Source: an uncultured Nocardioides sp. (GTDB lineage: Bacteria > Actinomycetota > Actinomycetes > Propionibacteriales > Nocardioidaceae). From it: a stretch of DNA of 64,000 bases. The stretch lies in contig NZ_CANKYS010000001.1 of the NCBI RefSeq assembly GCF_947488025.1, positions 310,001 to 374,000 on the forward strand, written 5' to 3'. A model generated the notes under the pieces. That model ran no database searches, had not been told where the DNA came from, and saw only the letters and a program-made list of their open reading frames with translations. Shown here in pieces: positions 54,326 through 62,977 of this stretch; the stretch's first letter is position 1; each line of letters starts with the position of its first letter. Made by a program: the position numbers and the translations under genes.

Positions 54326-56034
54326 ACGATCTCGGGAGCCTTGACCCTCGCCTCGTCGGCCTCCTGGTCGGTCGGCATGAGCTGGCTCTGCCGCTCCGCC
54401 TCGACGCGTCGCAGGTAGTGGTCGACCTCCGCTTCGGTCTGCGCCTCGTCCCACCCCAGCGCCTCGGCCATCAGCTCGGCTGCCGGCCTGGAGGCGGCGA
54501 TCCCGCGGTCGAAGGTCTCGATGGACACGCGTGTACGCCTGGCCAGCACGTCGTCGAGGTGGCGCGCGCCCTCGTGGGTGACGGCGTAGAGCACCTCGGC
54601 GCGCAGGTAGTGCTCGGCCCCGGGCAGGGGCTCGCCGAGATCGGGACGACGGTGGATCAGGGCGAGCAGCTCGTCGACGAGCCCGCCGTAGCGACCGAGC
54701 AGGTGGTCGATCATCCCGATCTCGAGGCCGGACGCGCGGCTGAGCGCGACCCGCTGGTTGGTGCGCGCCTCGTGGCCCCACGCCCCCATCAGCGGCACCC
54801 GGTCGGTGATCGAGGCGGGGGTGGCGTCGAAGTCACGGATCGCGTGGTCGACGGCGTCGCGCGCCATGACGCGGTACGTCGTCAGCTTGCCGCCGGCGAC
54901 CAGCACGAGGCCGGGCACGGGGTTGGCGACGGTGTGCTCGCGGGAGAGCTTGGTGGTCTCTCCCATGTCGCCCTCCTTGCGCATCGGCTTGAGGAGCGGG
55001 CGGAGGCCGGCGTAGACCCCCACCACGTCACGGTGGTCGAGCGGGTCCTTGAGGAGCCGGTTGGCGTGCTCGAGCACGTAGTCGATGTCGGTCTTGCTGG
55101 CGGCGGGGTGGGCCAGGTCGAGGTCCCAGGCCGTGTCGGTCGTGCCGATGATCCAGAACTGGTCCCACGGGATCACGAACAGCACGGACTTCTCGGTCTT
55201 GGTGATGAAGCCGCACTCGGACCGGATCCGGTCCTTGGGCACGACGACGTGGATGCCCTTGCTGGCGTCGACGTCGAGCTGCGCCTCGCCGCCCACCAGG
55301 TCCTGCACCTCGTCGGTCCACACGCCGGCCGCGTTGATGACGACGCGGGCTCGGATCTCGAGGTCGCGCTGGCCCTCGAGGTCGCGGGCCCGTACGCCGA
55401 CGACGCGGTCGCCCTCGCGCAGGAAGCCGGTCACCTTGGTCCGGGTCGCCACGTGGGCGCCGTTGTTGGCGGCGGTGCGGGCGATGGTCATCACCAGCCG
55501 GGCGTCGTCGACCTGGCAGTCGTAGTAGCGGATCGCGCCGTGGAGGTCGTCGGTGCGGATGTCGGGCGCCATCCGGGCGAGCTGCTTGCGGAAGACGTGC
55601 TTGTGCTTCGGCACGCCCATGTCGTACTTGCCCGTCATCGCCATCGTGTCGTAGAGCGCGACGCCGGCACCGACGTAGGGGCGCTCCCACGCGTGCTCGA
55701 GCGGGTAGAGGAACGGCACGGGCCGTACCAGGTGCGGCGCGAGCCGGGTGAGCAGCAGGCCGCGCTCCTCCAGCGCCTCCTTGACCAGCGCGAAGTCGAA
55801 CATCTCCAGGTAGCGCAGGCCACCGTGCACCAGCTTCGACGAGCGCGAGGAGGTGCCGGAGGCCAGGTCGCGCTGCTCGACGAGGCCCACCTTGAGGCCG
55901 CGCGTGACCGCGTCGAGAGCGGCGCCCACGCCGACGATGCCGCCGCCGACGACCAGCACGTCGAGCTCGCCGGACCCCAGCTGCTGGAGCGCGTCGGCGC
56001 GCTGGTCGGCATCGAGGGCCTTGGCGAGCGTCAT
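54322..56034 (-). CDS. glpD: Glycerol-3-phosphate dehydrogenase/oxidase
   Basis: 570 aa membrane-associated FAD enzyme oxidising glycerol-3-phosphate to DHAP. DVLVVGGGIVGVGAALDAVTRGLKVGLVEQRDLASGTSSRSSKLVHGGLRYL (FAD site and RxxxLxHGGLRYL) and the DAO-domain C-terminus ARDAVDHAIRD are diagnostic. Residues 380-560 hold the helical C-terminal domain. GACACT lies 6 nt before the ATG and may be its -10. It can use the glycerol-3-phosphate released by the three GDPDs in this window. Confidence 0.95.
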   Translation of the reverse strand: MTLAKALDADQRADALQQLGSGELDVLVVGGGIVGVGAALDAVTRGLKVGLVEQRDLASGTSSRSSKLVHGGLRYLEMFDFALVKEALEERGLLLTRLAPHLVRPVPFLYPLEHAWERPYVGAGVALYDTMAMTGKYDMGVPKHKHVFRKQLARMAPDIRTDDLHGAIRYYDCQVDDARLVMTIARTAANNGAHVATRTKVTGFLREGDRVVGVRARDLEGQRDLEIRARVVINAAGVWTDEVQDLVGGEAQLDVDASKGIHVVVPKDRIRSECGFITKTEKSVLFVIPWDQFWIIGTTDTAWDLDLAHPAASKTDIDYVLEHANRLLKDPLDHRDVVGVYAGLRPLLKPMRKEGDMGETTKLSREHTVANPVPGLVLVAGGKLTTYRVMARDAVDHAIRDFDATPASITDRVPLMGAWGHEARTNQRVALSRASGLEIGMIDHLLGRYGGLVDELLALIHRRPDLGEPLPGAEHYLRAEVLYAVTHEGARHLDDVLARRTRVSIETFDRGIAASRPAAELMAEALGWDEAQTEAEVDHYLRRVEAERQSQLMPTDQEADEARVKAPEIV

Positions 56035-56078
56035 GCGGTCAGTGTCTCAGGGGCGCCCCAGCCCGGACCGACCGAGGA

Positions 56079-57188
56079 TCAGTGCTGGACGACGACCTCG
56101 ATGCGCTGGAACTCCTTGAGCTCGGTGTAGCCCGTGGTCGCCATGGCGCGGCGCAGGGCGCCGACGAGGTTCATCGTGCCGTCGGCGGTGCGCGAGGGAC
56201 CGAACATGATCTCCTCCAGCGAGCCGACCGGGTCGAACTGCACCCGCTGGCCGCGCGGGAGCTCGGCGTGCGTCGCCTCGCTCCCCCAGTGGAAGCCCCG
56301 GCCCGGGGCCTCGCTGGCACGGGCGAGCGGCGAGCCGATCATCACCGCGTCGGCGCCGCAGGCGATCGCCTTGGCGATGTCGCCCGAGCTGCCGATGGAG
56401 CCGTCGGCGATGACGTGGACGTATCGGCCGCCGGACTCGTCGAGGTAGTCACGGCGGGCCGCGGCCACGTCGGCGACCGCGCTCGCCATCGGCACCGCGA
56501 CGCCGAGGACCGTACGCGTGGTGTGGGCGGCACCGCCGCCGAAGCCGACGAGCACGCCGGCGGCGCCGGTGCGCATGAGGTGGAGCGCGGCCTGGTAGGT
56601 CGCACAGCCGCCCACGATGACGGGGACGTCGAGCTCGTAGATGAACTCCTTGAGGTTCAGCGGCTCGGCGTTGCTGCTCACGTGCTCGGCGGAGACGGTC
56701 GTGCCGCGGATGACGAACATGTCGACCCCTGCGTCGACGACGGCCTTCACGTGCTCCTTGGTGCGCTGTGGCGACAGCGACCCGGCCACGGTGACACCGG
56801 CGGCGCGCACCTCCTTGAGGCGCGCGGTGATCAGCTCGGGCTTGATCGGCTCGGTGTAGATCTCCTGCATCCGGCGGGTGGCGTCGGCGCCCTGGAGTCC
56901 GGCCACCTCCTCCAGCAGGCCGGTCGGGTCGTCGTAGCGCGTCCAGAGGCCCTCGAGGTTGAGCACCCCGAGCCCGCCCATCTGCCCGAGGGCGATCGCC
57001 GTCGAGGGCGACATGACGGAGTCCATCGGCGCGGCGAGCACGGGGATGTCGAAGCGGTAGGCGTCGATCTGCCAGGCGGTGCTGACCTCCTCCGGGTCGC
57101 GGGTGCGCCGGGAGGGCACGATCGCGATGTCGTCGAAGGAGTAGGCGCGGCGACCGCGCTTGGCACGGCCGATGTCGATCTCGCTCAT
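56079..57188 (-). CDS. guaB3: GuaB3-type IMP dehydrogenase-related protein
   Basis: 369 aa, a CBS-free IMPDH/GMPR-family TIM barrel. RAYSFDDIAIVPSRRTRDPEEV, APMDSVMSPSTAIALGQMGGLGVLNLEGLWTRY and VRAAGVTVAGSLSPQRTKEHVKAVVDAGVDMFVIRGTTVSAEHVS match the actinobacterial GuaB3 group. The classical catalytic loop GSxCTTR is not present. Recent work gives members of this group IMP dehydrogenase or GMP reductase activity in different bacteria, so its reaction here is open. It starts at ATG 57188 with TAGGCT at 57196-57201. Confidence 0.88.
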   Translation of the reverse strand: MSEIDIGRAKRGRRAYSFDDIAIVPSRRTRDPEEVSTAWQIDAYRFDIPVLAAPMDSVMSPSTAIALGQMGGLGVLNLEGLWTRYDDPTGLLEEVAGLQGADATRRMQEIYTEPIKPELITARLKEVRAAGVTVAGSLSPQRTKEHVKAVVDAGVDMFVIRGTTVSAEHVSSNAEPLNLKEFIYELDVPVIVGGCATYQAALHLMRTGAAGVLVGFGGGAAHTTRTVLGVAVPMASAVADVAAARRDYLDESGGRYVHVIADGSIGSSGDIAKAIACGADAVMIGSPLARASEAPGRGFHWGSEATHAELPRGQRVQFDPVGSLEEIMFGPSRTADGTMNLVGALRRAMATTGYTELKEFQRIEVVVQH

Positions 57189-57195
57189 GACCGGA

Positions 57196-57201
57196 AGCCT
57201 A
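57196..57201 (-). promoter_or_regulatory. -10 element TAGGCT of guaB3
   Basis: TAGGCT is 7 nt before the ATG at 57188. A 14-bp GC palindrome (57215-57228) just upstream may terminate the TetR gene. Confidence 0.45.
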
Positions 57202-57282
57202 TCGGCGAGCAGCAGGCCCGGCCGGGCCCCCACCCGACCGGACCTTCTGGACCCGGGATCCATACCCCACGTTTGGATCCGG

Positions 57283-57990
57283 TCAGATGGTACCCAATTC
57301 TGGGCCGGGTGGCACACTTCCGCCGATCGAGCTGCTGGGACGGCCCCCGGTCGGTCCGTCGGTCGCTCCGTCGACGGCCGTGCGCAGCGACCGGCGCAGC
57401 CACGCGGCGTACCGCTCGACCGTCCAGCCGCGGTGCTGCGCGAGCGTCAGGTAGGTCTCCGCGCGCGTCAGCAGGTAGACCTCGTCGACGGCGTCCGGCG
57501 CCGGCTCCCCCCGCGCGAGCAGCCGCACCAGGTCCTCGCACATCGCCGCGTGGGCGAGGTGGGCACCCCGGACGAGGTCGCGCAGGGCGGGGTCCTGCTC
57601 GGCGCCAGTCCCCAGCACCCACACCAGCGGACCCATCGGTACGACGATGCTGCAGGCGAGCTCGACGAACCGGTCGAGCCGCACCTCCACGTCGGGCTCG
57701 TCCTCGAGCCGCAGGGCGGCGAAAGCCTCCAGCAGCCCGCCGCGGCGCCCGAACCCGGCGGACCGGAAGGCCGCCATGAAGACACCGGCCTTGGTGCCGA
57801 AGGTCTTGGTCACCAGCTCGACGGACACCTCCGACTCGGCAGCGACCAGGGCGAGGGTGGTGCCGCTCCAGCCCCGCTCGGCGAACAGCCGCGCGGCCAC
57901 CTCGGCGACGTGGATCCGTCGTCGCTCGGCGGCCGCGCGGCGCCCGCTGGCGTCGTACGAGCGGCGCTCCGGGGCGGCGTCCTGCTCCAC
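57283..57990 (-). CDS. TetR/AcrR-family transcriptional regulator
   Basis: 235 aa. The N-terminal HTH reads RRRIHVAEVAARLFAERGWSGTTLALVAAESEVSVELVTKTFGTKAGVFMAAFRSAG, standard for TetR. The ligand-binding half is helical and about 150 residues long. GTG 57990 has TAGGCT at 57997-58002 six bases upstream, so the gene is leaderless. It lies between guaB3 and the flavin monooxygenase and could regulate either; no adjacent palindrome identifies its target. Confidence 0.86.
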   Translation of the reverse strand: MEQDAAPERRSYDASGRRAAAERRRIHVAEVAARLFAERGWSGTTLALVAAESEVSVELVTKTFGTKAGVFMAAFRSAGFGRRGGLLEAFAALRLEDEPDVEVRLDRFVELACSIVVPMGPLVWVLGTGAEQDPALRDLVRGAHLAHAAMCEDLVRLLARGEPAPDAVDEVYLLTRAETYLTLAQHRGWTVERYAAWLRRSLRTAVDGATDGPTGGRPSSSIGGSVPPGPELGTI

Positions 57991-58015
57991 CCCGCGAGCC
58001 TAGGTGACCCGGGTG

Positions 58016-59851
58016 CTACCCGATGTGGTGGACCTCCTGGAGCCCGTGGACGGGCGTCTCGATCCCCTCGTGGCGCGCCTTGAGCTGCAGCGCGAGGTAG
58101 AGGGAGTAGTGCCGCGACTGGTGGAGGTTGCCGCCGTGCATCCAGAGGTTGTCGACCTGCGTCGGCTTCCACATGTTGCGCTGCTCGCCCTCCCACGGGC
58201 CGGGGTCCTTGGTCGTCTCCGACCCGAGTCCCCAGCACTTGCCCAGCCGGTCCGCCGTCTCCTGGTCGACCAGGTCGGCCACCCAGCCGTTCATCGAGTT
58301 GTAGCCGGTGGCGAGGACGACCACGTCGGCAGGAAGCGTCGTCCCGTCCTCGAGCACGACCGCGTCCTCGGTGAGGTGGTCGACCTGGCCCTGCACGAGC
58401 TTCACGTCACCGTTGGCGACGAGCTCGGCGGCACCGACGTCGATGTAGTAGCCCGAGCCACGGCGCAGGTACTTCATGAACAGCCCCGAGCCGTCGTCGC
58501 CCCAGTCGTGGCGGAACCCGGACGCCTCGAGCCGCTCGTAGAAGTCCTTGTCCTTCTCGGCCATCGCCTCGTAGGCGGGGATCTGGAAGGTGTGCAGGAT
58601 CCGGTACGGCAGCGACGCGAAGATGAGGTCGGCCTTCTCGGTCGTCACGCCCGCGGCCAGCGCGCGCTCGGAGTAGAGGTCGCCGAGCCCGAGCTCCATC
58701 AGGCTGTCGCTCTTGACGATGTGGGTGGACGAGCGCTGCACCATCGTCACGTCGGCGTCGTGCTCCCACAGCGCGCCGCAGATGTCGAAGGAGGAGTTGT
58801 TGCTCCCGATCACGACGGCCTTCATGCCGGCGTACGCGTCGGGGCCGGGGTGGGCGGACGAGTGGTGCACGTCGCCGCGGAAGACGTCCGTGCCGGGCAG
58901 GTCGGGGATGCGCGGCTTGCCGCTCATGCCGGTGGCGAAGACCAGCTGGGTCGGCCGGAGCGTGAGCGGCTTGCCCTCGCGCTCGACCTCGACCGTCCAC
59001 TGCTGCGTCTCGTCCGACCAGCTCGCGCTCGTGGCGACGGTGCTCGACCAGTAGGGCACCTCCATGATCGACACGTAGGACTCGAGCCAGTCGCCGATCT
59101 TGTCCTTGGGCGCGAAGACCGGCCAGTTGTCGGGGAACTTCAGGTAGGGCAGGTGGTCGTACCAGACCGGGTCGTGCAGGCAGAGCGACTTGTAGCGGTT
59201 CCGCCACTGGTCGCCGGGACGCGGGTGCTTGTCGATGACCAGGCTGGGCACGCCCAGCTGGCGGAGGCGGGCGCCGAGCGCGATCCCGCCCTGGCCGCCG
59301 CCGACGACGAGGACGTACGGCTGCGTCGTGCTGCCGAGGCTCTCGGCCTCCGCCTGACGCCGCTCCTGCCACGTGACCCGGTCCTTGGTCGCGCCGTGGT
59401 GGGTGCCCATCGGTCGGTGGGTGCCGCGCGGCTCCTCGTGGCCCTTGAGCTCGTAGAGCGCCGTCAGCAGCGTCCACGCCCGGTCGTCGCCGTCCTCCTG
59501 GGTCAGGCGGAGCAGGCCGTTGCCCCGACCCACCGCGGTCTCGAAGCCGATCCACGCCGTCACGACGCCGTCGGCCTCGTCGGGAGGCTCGGTGGTCGCC
59601 ATGCCCGACGGGGCGACCCGCGCCCCGACGTCGGTCACGAGCCCGGCCACCTGGTCGCGACCCTCGACGGTCTTGATGTTCCAGGTGAAGGCCACCAGGT
59701 CGCGCCAGTAGCAGTCGGTCGCGAACAGCCCGGCTGCCGCCTCTCCGTCACCGGCGGACACTGCGGCCTCGAAGCGGGCGAGCCACGCGTCGACGCGTGC
59801 CTGCGGGTCGCTCGAGCCGCTGGCGGTCTCGGGTTCCAGGGTCTGGGTCAT
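58016..59851 (-). CDS. NTF2-domain flavin-containing monooxygenase
   Basis: 611 aa fusion. Residues 14-150 form a SnoaL/NTF2-like domain (ARFEAAVSAGDGEAAAGLFATDCYWRDLVAFTWNIKTVEGRDQV). The rest is a class-B flavin monooxygenase with YVLVVGGGQGGIALGARLRQLGVPSLVIDKHPRPGDQWRNRYKSLCLHDP (FAD), FATGMSGKPRIPD and KAVVIGSNNSSFDICGALWEH (NADPH). The N-terminal domain is larger than in plain FMOs. GGAGAG lies 4-9 nt before the ATG. It is divergent from a GAF regulator that probably activates it; the substrate is unknown. Confidence 0.87.
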   Translation of the reverse strand: MTQTLEPETASGSSDPQARVDAWLARFEAAVSAGDGEAAAGLFATDCYWRDLVAFTWNIKTVEGRDQVAGLVTDVGARVAPSGMATTEPPDEADGVVTAWIGFETAVGRGNGLLRLTQEDGDDRAWTLLTALYELKGHEEPRGTHRPMGTHHGATKDRVTWQERRQAEAESLGSTTQPYVLVVGGGQGGIALGARLRQLGVPSLVIDKHPRPGDQWRNRYKSLCLHDPVWYDHLPYLKFPDNWPVFAPKDKIGDWLESYVSIMEVPYWSSTVATSASWSDETQQWTVEVEREGKPLTLRPTQLVFATGMSGKPRIPDLPGTDVFRGDVHHSSAHPGPDAYAGMKAVVIGSNNSSFDICGALWEHDADVTMVQRSSTHIVKSDSLMELGLGDLYSERALAAGVTTEKADLIFASLPYRILHTFQIPAYEAMAEKDKDFYERLEASGFRHDWGDDGSGLFMKYLRRGSGYYIDVGAAELVANGDVKLVQGQVDHLTEDAVVLEDGTTLPADVVVLATGYNSMNGWVADLVDQETADRLGKCWGLGSETTKDPGPWEGEQRNMWKPTQVDNLWMHGGNLHQSRHYSLYLALQLKARHEGIETPVHGLQEVHHIG

Positions 59852-59914
59852 CGTCTCTCCTTCGCCTACGCTGGTGTGACCGAGCACACACCTCGTCCGC
59901 CGGGTGGCGACAGG

Positions 59915-59932
59915 GTTGCGAGACGTTGCAAC
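59915..59932. promoter_or_regulatory. GTTGC-N8-GCAAC palindrome between monooxygenase and GAF regulator
   Basis: The 18-bp site pairs at its five outer positions on each side (12 of 18 positions overall). It sits in the 104-bp gap between the two divergent genes, the expected place for an operator of the GAF regulator. Confidence 0.5.
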
Positions 59933-59955
59933 GGGCCCGGCCCGGAGGGACACCC

Positions 59956-61176
59956 ATGACCGACCGCGAGCTGCACCGCAGCCGTGAGGCTGCGATGTCC
60001 GGTGGCGCGCACGGACCGCGGGCCCGTACCGAGATCGCGGCCTCGTGGCGACGCGTGGCCGCCACCGGCCTCGACCCGGGCGCGGGCGCCGAGATCCCGC
60101 CGCTCGTCGAGCTCGAGCTGGAGCGACGCCGTGCCGCGAGCGGCCTGGCCGACCTGGTGCCCCGCCTCGCCGAGTCGCTCGCACCTGTCGTCGACGCCGG
60201 GCAGCTGGTCGTCGTGGCCGACGCCGAGGGGCGGGTGCTGTGGCGCCTGGGCAGCAGCGCGGTGCGGCGGATGGCCGACGGCCTCGGGTTCGTCGGCGGC
60301 TCCGCGTGGACCGAGGCCAACGTCGGCACCAACGCGATCGGCACCGCCCTCGTCCTGGGCACCGCCGTCCACGTGCAGGGGCCCGAGCACTTCGTCGAGT
60401 CGCACACGCGGTGGGGCTGCGCCGCGGCGCCGCTCGTCGACCCGTGGACCGGTCGCACCCTCGGCGTGCTCGACGTCAGCGGCCCGAGCCGCGGCATGCA
60501 CCCCGCCGAGCTCGCGCTCGTGCAGCTGGCGGCACAGATGACCTCGTCCGAGCTGGTCGCCCGGCACCGCGCCGACCTCGACCGGCTGCGGGCACGCGCG
60601 GCTCCCCTGCTGGCCGGGCTGAGCGGTGACGCCCTCGCCATCGACCACGCCGGGCACCTGGCTGCCGCGATCGGCAGCCGCAGCCCCGACCGGGTGGCGC
60701 TGCCCGACCGCCTCGTCGCCGGCCGGGTGTGGCTTCCCACGCTCGGACACGCCACCGCGGAGCCGCTCGACGGCGGCTGGCTGCTGCGCCTCGAGGGCGA
60801 CGAGCGGGCCGAGCCGTCGACGTCGTCGCTGGTGCTCGAGCTCGACGGGGACCCCCGCCTGCGGGTCACCGGCTCCAGCGGCTCGTGGTCGCGCAGCCTG
60901 TCGCCGCGCCATGCCGAGATCCTGCTGTCGCTGCTGACCTCCGGCCCGGAGGGGCGGACGGCGACCCAGCTCTCCGAGGACCTGTTCGCCGATCCCGGCC
61001 GCACCGTCACCGTCCGCGCCGAGATGTCGCGGCTGCGCCGCCTCGCGGGGAGCCTCCTGCTCTCCGCGCCCTACCGCCTGGCGCACGGCCTGGCGACGGA
61101 GGTCCGCGGCGACCGGTCCTCGGCGATGCCACGCTCCTCCGCACCGGTCGTACGCCGGTGGCGCGCCGACGTGTGA
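59956..61176 (+). CDS. GAF-domain transcriptional regulator
   Basis: 406 aa. The N-terminal half matches AcoR-type regulators: ARTEIAASWRRVAATGLDP, VVADAEGRVLWRLGSS, GSAWTEANVGTNAIGTALVLGTAVHVQGPEHFVESHTRWGCAAAPLVDPWTGRTLGVLDVSG. The AAA+ and Fis domains of AcoR are missing. Instead the C-terminus is a winged helix (SPRHAEILLSLLTSGPEGRTATQLSEDLFADPGRTVTVRAEMSRLRRL), as in other actinobacterial GAF proteins. GGAGGG lies 6-11 nt before the ATG. Its likely target is the divergent monooxygenase. Confidence 0.87.
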   Translation: MTDRELHRSREAAMSGGAHGPRARTEIAASWRRVAATGLDPGAGAEIPPLVELELERRRAASGLADLVPRLAESLAPVVDAGQLVVVADAEGRVLWRLGSSAVRRMADGLGFVGGSAWTEANVGTNAIGTALVLGTAVHVQGPEHFVESHTRWGCAAAPLVDPWTGRTLGVLDVSGPSRGMHPAELALVQLAAQMTSSELVARHRADLDRLRARAAPLLAGLSGDALAIDHAGHLAAAIGSRSPDRVALPDRLVAGRVWLPTLGHATAEPLDGGWLLRLEGDERAEPSTSSLVLELDGDPRLRVTGSSGSWSRSLSPRHAEILLSLLTSGPEGRTATQLSEDLFADPGRTVTVRAEMSRLRRLAGSLLLSAPYRLAHGLATEVRGDRSSAMPRSSAPVVRRWRADV

Positions 61177-61238
61177 GCGTTCGGCAACGGCTCGTGCACG
61201 GCTCGGCAAAGACGGTCACGCACCCCTGACGCCCTGCC

Positions 61239-61244
61239 TACCGT
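61239..61244 (+). promoter_or_regulatory. -10 element TACCGT of the CHAP gene
   Basis: TACCGT is 7 nt before GTG 61252 and only 1 nt before GTG 61246, so I prefer the later start. Confidence 0.45.
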
Positions 61245-61251
61245 CGTGCAG

Positions 61252-62967
61252 GTGGGGAGACGAGGGAGCAGAAGGCTCGCGCGCGCTGTCGCGGCGACCT
61301 GCCTGGCCAGTGGGGTGCTGGGTGTGGGCACCACGGCAGCGCACGCGGCCGACGACTACCCGTGGGCCTGGCAGGGCCAGTGCCCGATCCTCCCGCAGGC
61401 GCCGATCGAGGAGCCCGCGCCGGCTCCCCCACCCGCACCCGAGCCCGGCCGGCAACCCGGACAACCAGGACAACCCGACCAGCTGGGCGAGTCACCGGCG
61501 CCCGTCATCGAGCCCCCGCCGCCCCCGCCGCCGGTCCTCGACCCGGTCTCCGGCCACCTCTACGACCCGCGCGGGCCGCGGCCGACGTGTGCCCGCAACG
61601 TCTGGTCGATCAACGGCTCGATCGGCGACCCGTGGGGCTTCGTGCTCCGCAACTGCACCAGCTTCGTCTCGTGGCGCCTGCACGAGCGCAACGGCCTCGC
61701 GGGCTTCGCCAACGACTACCGGGGCGAGCACTGGGGCAATGCCAACCGCTGGGACGACGTGGCGCGCCGGCTGGGCTACCGGGTGGACTCCGTGCCCGCC
61801 ATCGGTGCCGTCGCGCAGACCGACGCGGGGCGCGTCGGCCACGTGGCGTGGGTGAGCGCGATCGGCCCCGGGACCGTGACGATCGAGGAGTACAACCTCG
61901 CCTCGCCCGGCGGCTACGGCACCCGCACGGTCCCGGTCGGTGAGTTCCGCTACCTGCACCTCGCCGACGTCGCTCCCTCGCCGCTGGTCGGCTCGGACCG
62001 GCCCGTCGTCGCGGTGTCCGACGACCGCGGCGGTTCGTGGACCGCGCGCGTCGACGACACCGGCACGCTGCTCGTGGCCGCCCCCGGCCGACCGGCCCGC
62101 GTCGCCGGCACCCGGGGGGCCTTCACGCCCGTGGTCGCGCCGGCGCTGAGCGTCGACCACCGCGGGCGGCCGTGGGTCGCCGCCACCGCACGTGACGGTC
62201 GGGTCCTGGTCGGTACGACGCGTCGCGGGCGCCTCGTCCTGCGCCCGGTCGGCACCTCGGCCCCGACGGCGAGCCCCGCGCTCGCCCCGTCACGCACCCA
62301 CCGACCGGTGCTCGCGACGGTCTCGGCGGACGGCACGCTGGTGACCCGGCGCCTCACCCGCGAGGGTCGCTGGAGTCGTCCCGACCGCGTCGGACGGCCG
62401 GCGTCCTGGTCGACCCACACCGCGCCCGTGCTCGGCACGGACGCGACCGGCCGTACGTGGCTGGTCGCGGTCGGCGCACGGGGCGCGACCTTCACGCAGC
62501 CGCTCGAGCGCGGCCGCCTGCAGCGGCTGGCCGGACCGACGGCGTCGCCCACCTCGACGCCAGCGCTCACCACCGCCGGTGACGGCACCACGCGGCTGCA
62601 CCAGGTCAGCGCGACGGGACGCCTCGTCGTACGCACGCTCACCGGTCGGCGGTGGACCCGGCCCACCGCGCTCGCCGGGCAGTGGTCGCCGTACGCCTCA
62701 CCGGCCGTGGGCGAGGCCGGTGGCGGCCTGCACGTGGTGGCCACCGACCGCACCGGTGCCGTCGTGGTGCGGAGCGCGGTGCCCGGCCAGCCCTCGCGCC
62801 TGCCGGTGCGCGTGCGCGCCCCGCGTGACCTCACCCGCTCGCCCGCTCTGGTGATGCGTCGTGGGGCCGGCCTGTTCGTGGTGACGCGCTCCGGACCACG
62901 CCTGCTGGCCCGCCCGACGCCGGCCGTCGTCGACCCGCTGCCTGCGCGCAGCAGCTCCGCTCCCTGA
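61252..62967 (+). CDS. Secreted CHAP-domain protein with Pro-rich linker and repeat C-terminus
   Basis: 571 aa. The signal peptide (GRRGSRRLARAVAATCLASGVLGVGTTAAHA) is followed by a Pro-rich linker of about 60 residues with GQPGQPDQ and PPPPPPP. A CHAP amidase/endopeptidase domain (about 105-225) has its Cys at about 135 in LRNCTSFVSWRLHERNG and His near 197 in RVGHVAWVSAI. The C-terminal 330 residues are short beta repeats (WVAATARDGRVLVGTTRRG, TWLVAVGARGATF, LHVVATDRTGAVVV), resembling a propeller that could bind wall polymers. It probably cleaves peptidoglycan crosslinks or acts on cell-wall turnover. Confidence 0.82.
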   Translation: MGRRGSRRLARAVAATCLASGVLGVGTTAAHAADDYPWAWQGQCPILPQAPIEEPAPAPPPAPEPGRQPGQPGQPDQLGESPAPVIEPPPPPPPVLDPVSGHLYDPRGPRPTCARNVWSINGSIGDPWGFVLRNCTSFVSWRLHERNGLAGFANDYRGEHWGNANRWDDVARRLGYRVDSVPAIGAVAQTDAGRVGHVAWVSAIGPGTVTIEEYNLASPGGYGTRTVPVGEFRYLHLADVAPSPLVGSDRPVVAVSDDRGGSWTARVDDTGTLLVAAPGRPARVAGTRGAFTPVVAPALSVDHRGRPWVAATARDGRVLVGTTRRGRLVLRPVGTSAPTASPALAPSRTHRPVLATVSADGTLVTRRLTREGRWSRPDRVGRPASWSTHTAPVLGTDATGRTWLVAVGARGATFTQPLERGRLQRLAGPTASPTSTPALTTAGDGTTRLHQVSATGRLVVRTLTGRRWTRPTALAGQWSPYASPAVGEAGGGLHVVATDRTGAVVVRSAVPGQPSRLPVRVRAPRDLTRSPALVMRRGAGLFVVTRSGPRLLARPTPAVVDPLPARSSSAP

Positions 62968-62977
62968 GGAGCGCGGG

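Noticed and set aside
52192..56130. 1312-codon plus-strand frame opposite aldehyde dehydrogenase and glpD
   Set aside because: Spans two well-supported genes in antisense, no recognisable motif, and no start signal.
57215..57228. 14-bp perfect GC palindrome GGCCCGGCCGGGCC after the TetR gene
   Set aside because: Short, loopless and expected by chance in such GC-rich DNA; kept only as a possible terminator note.
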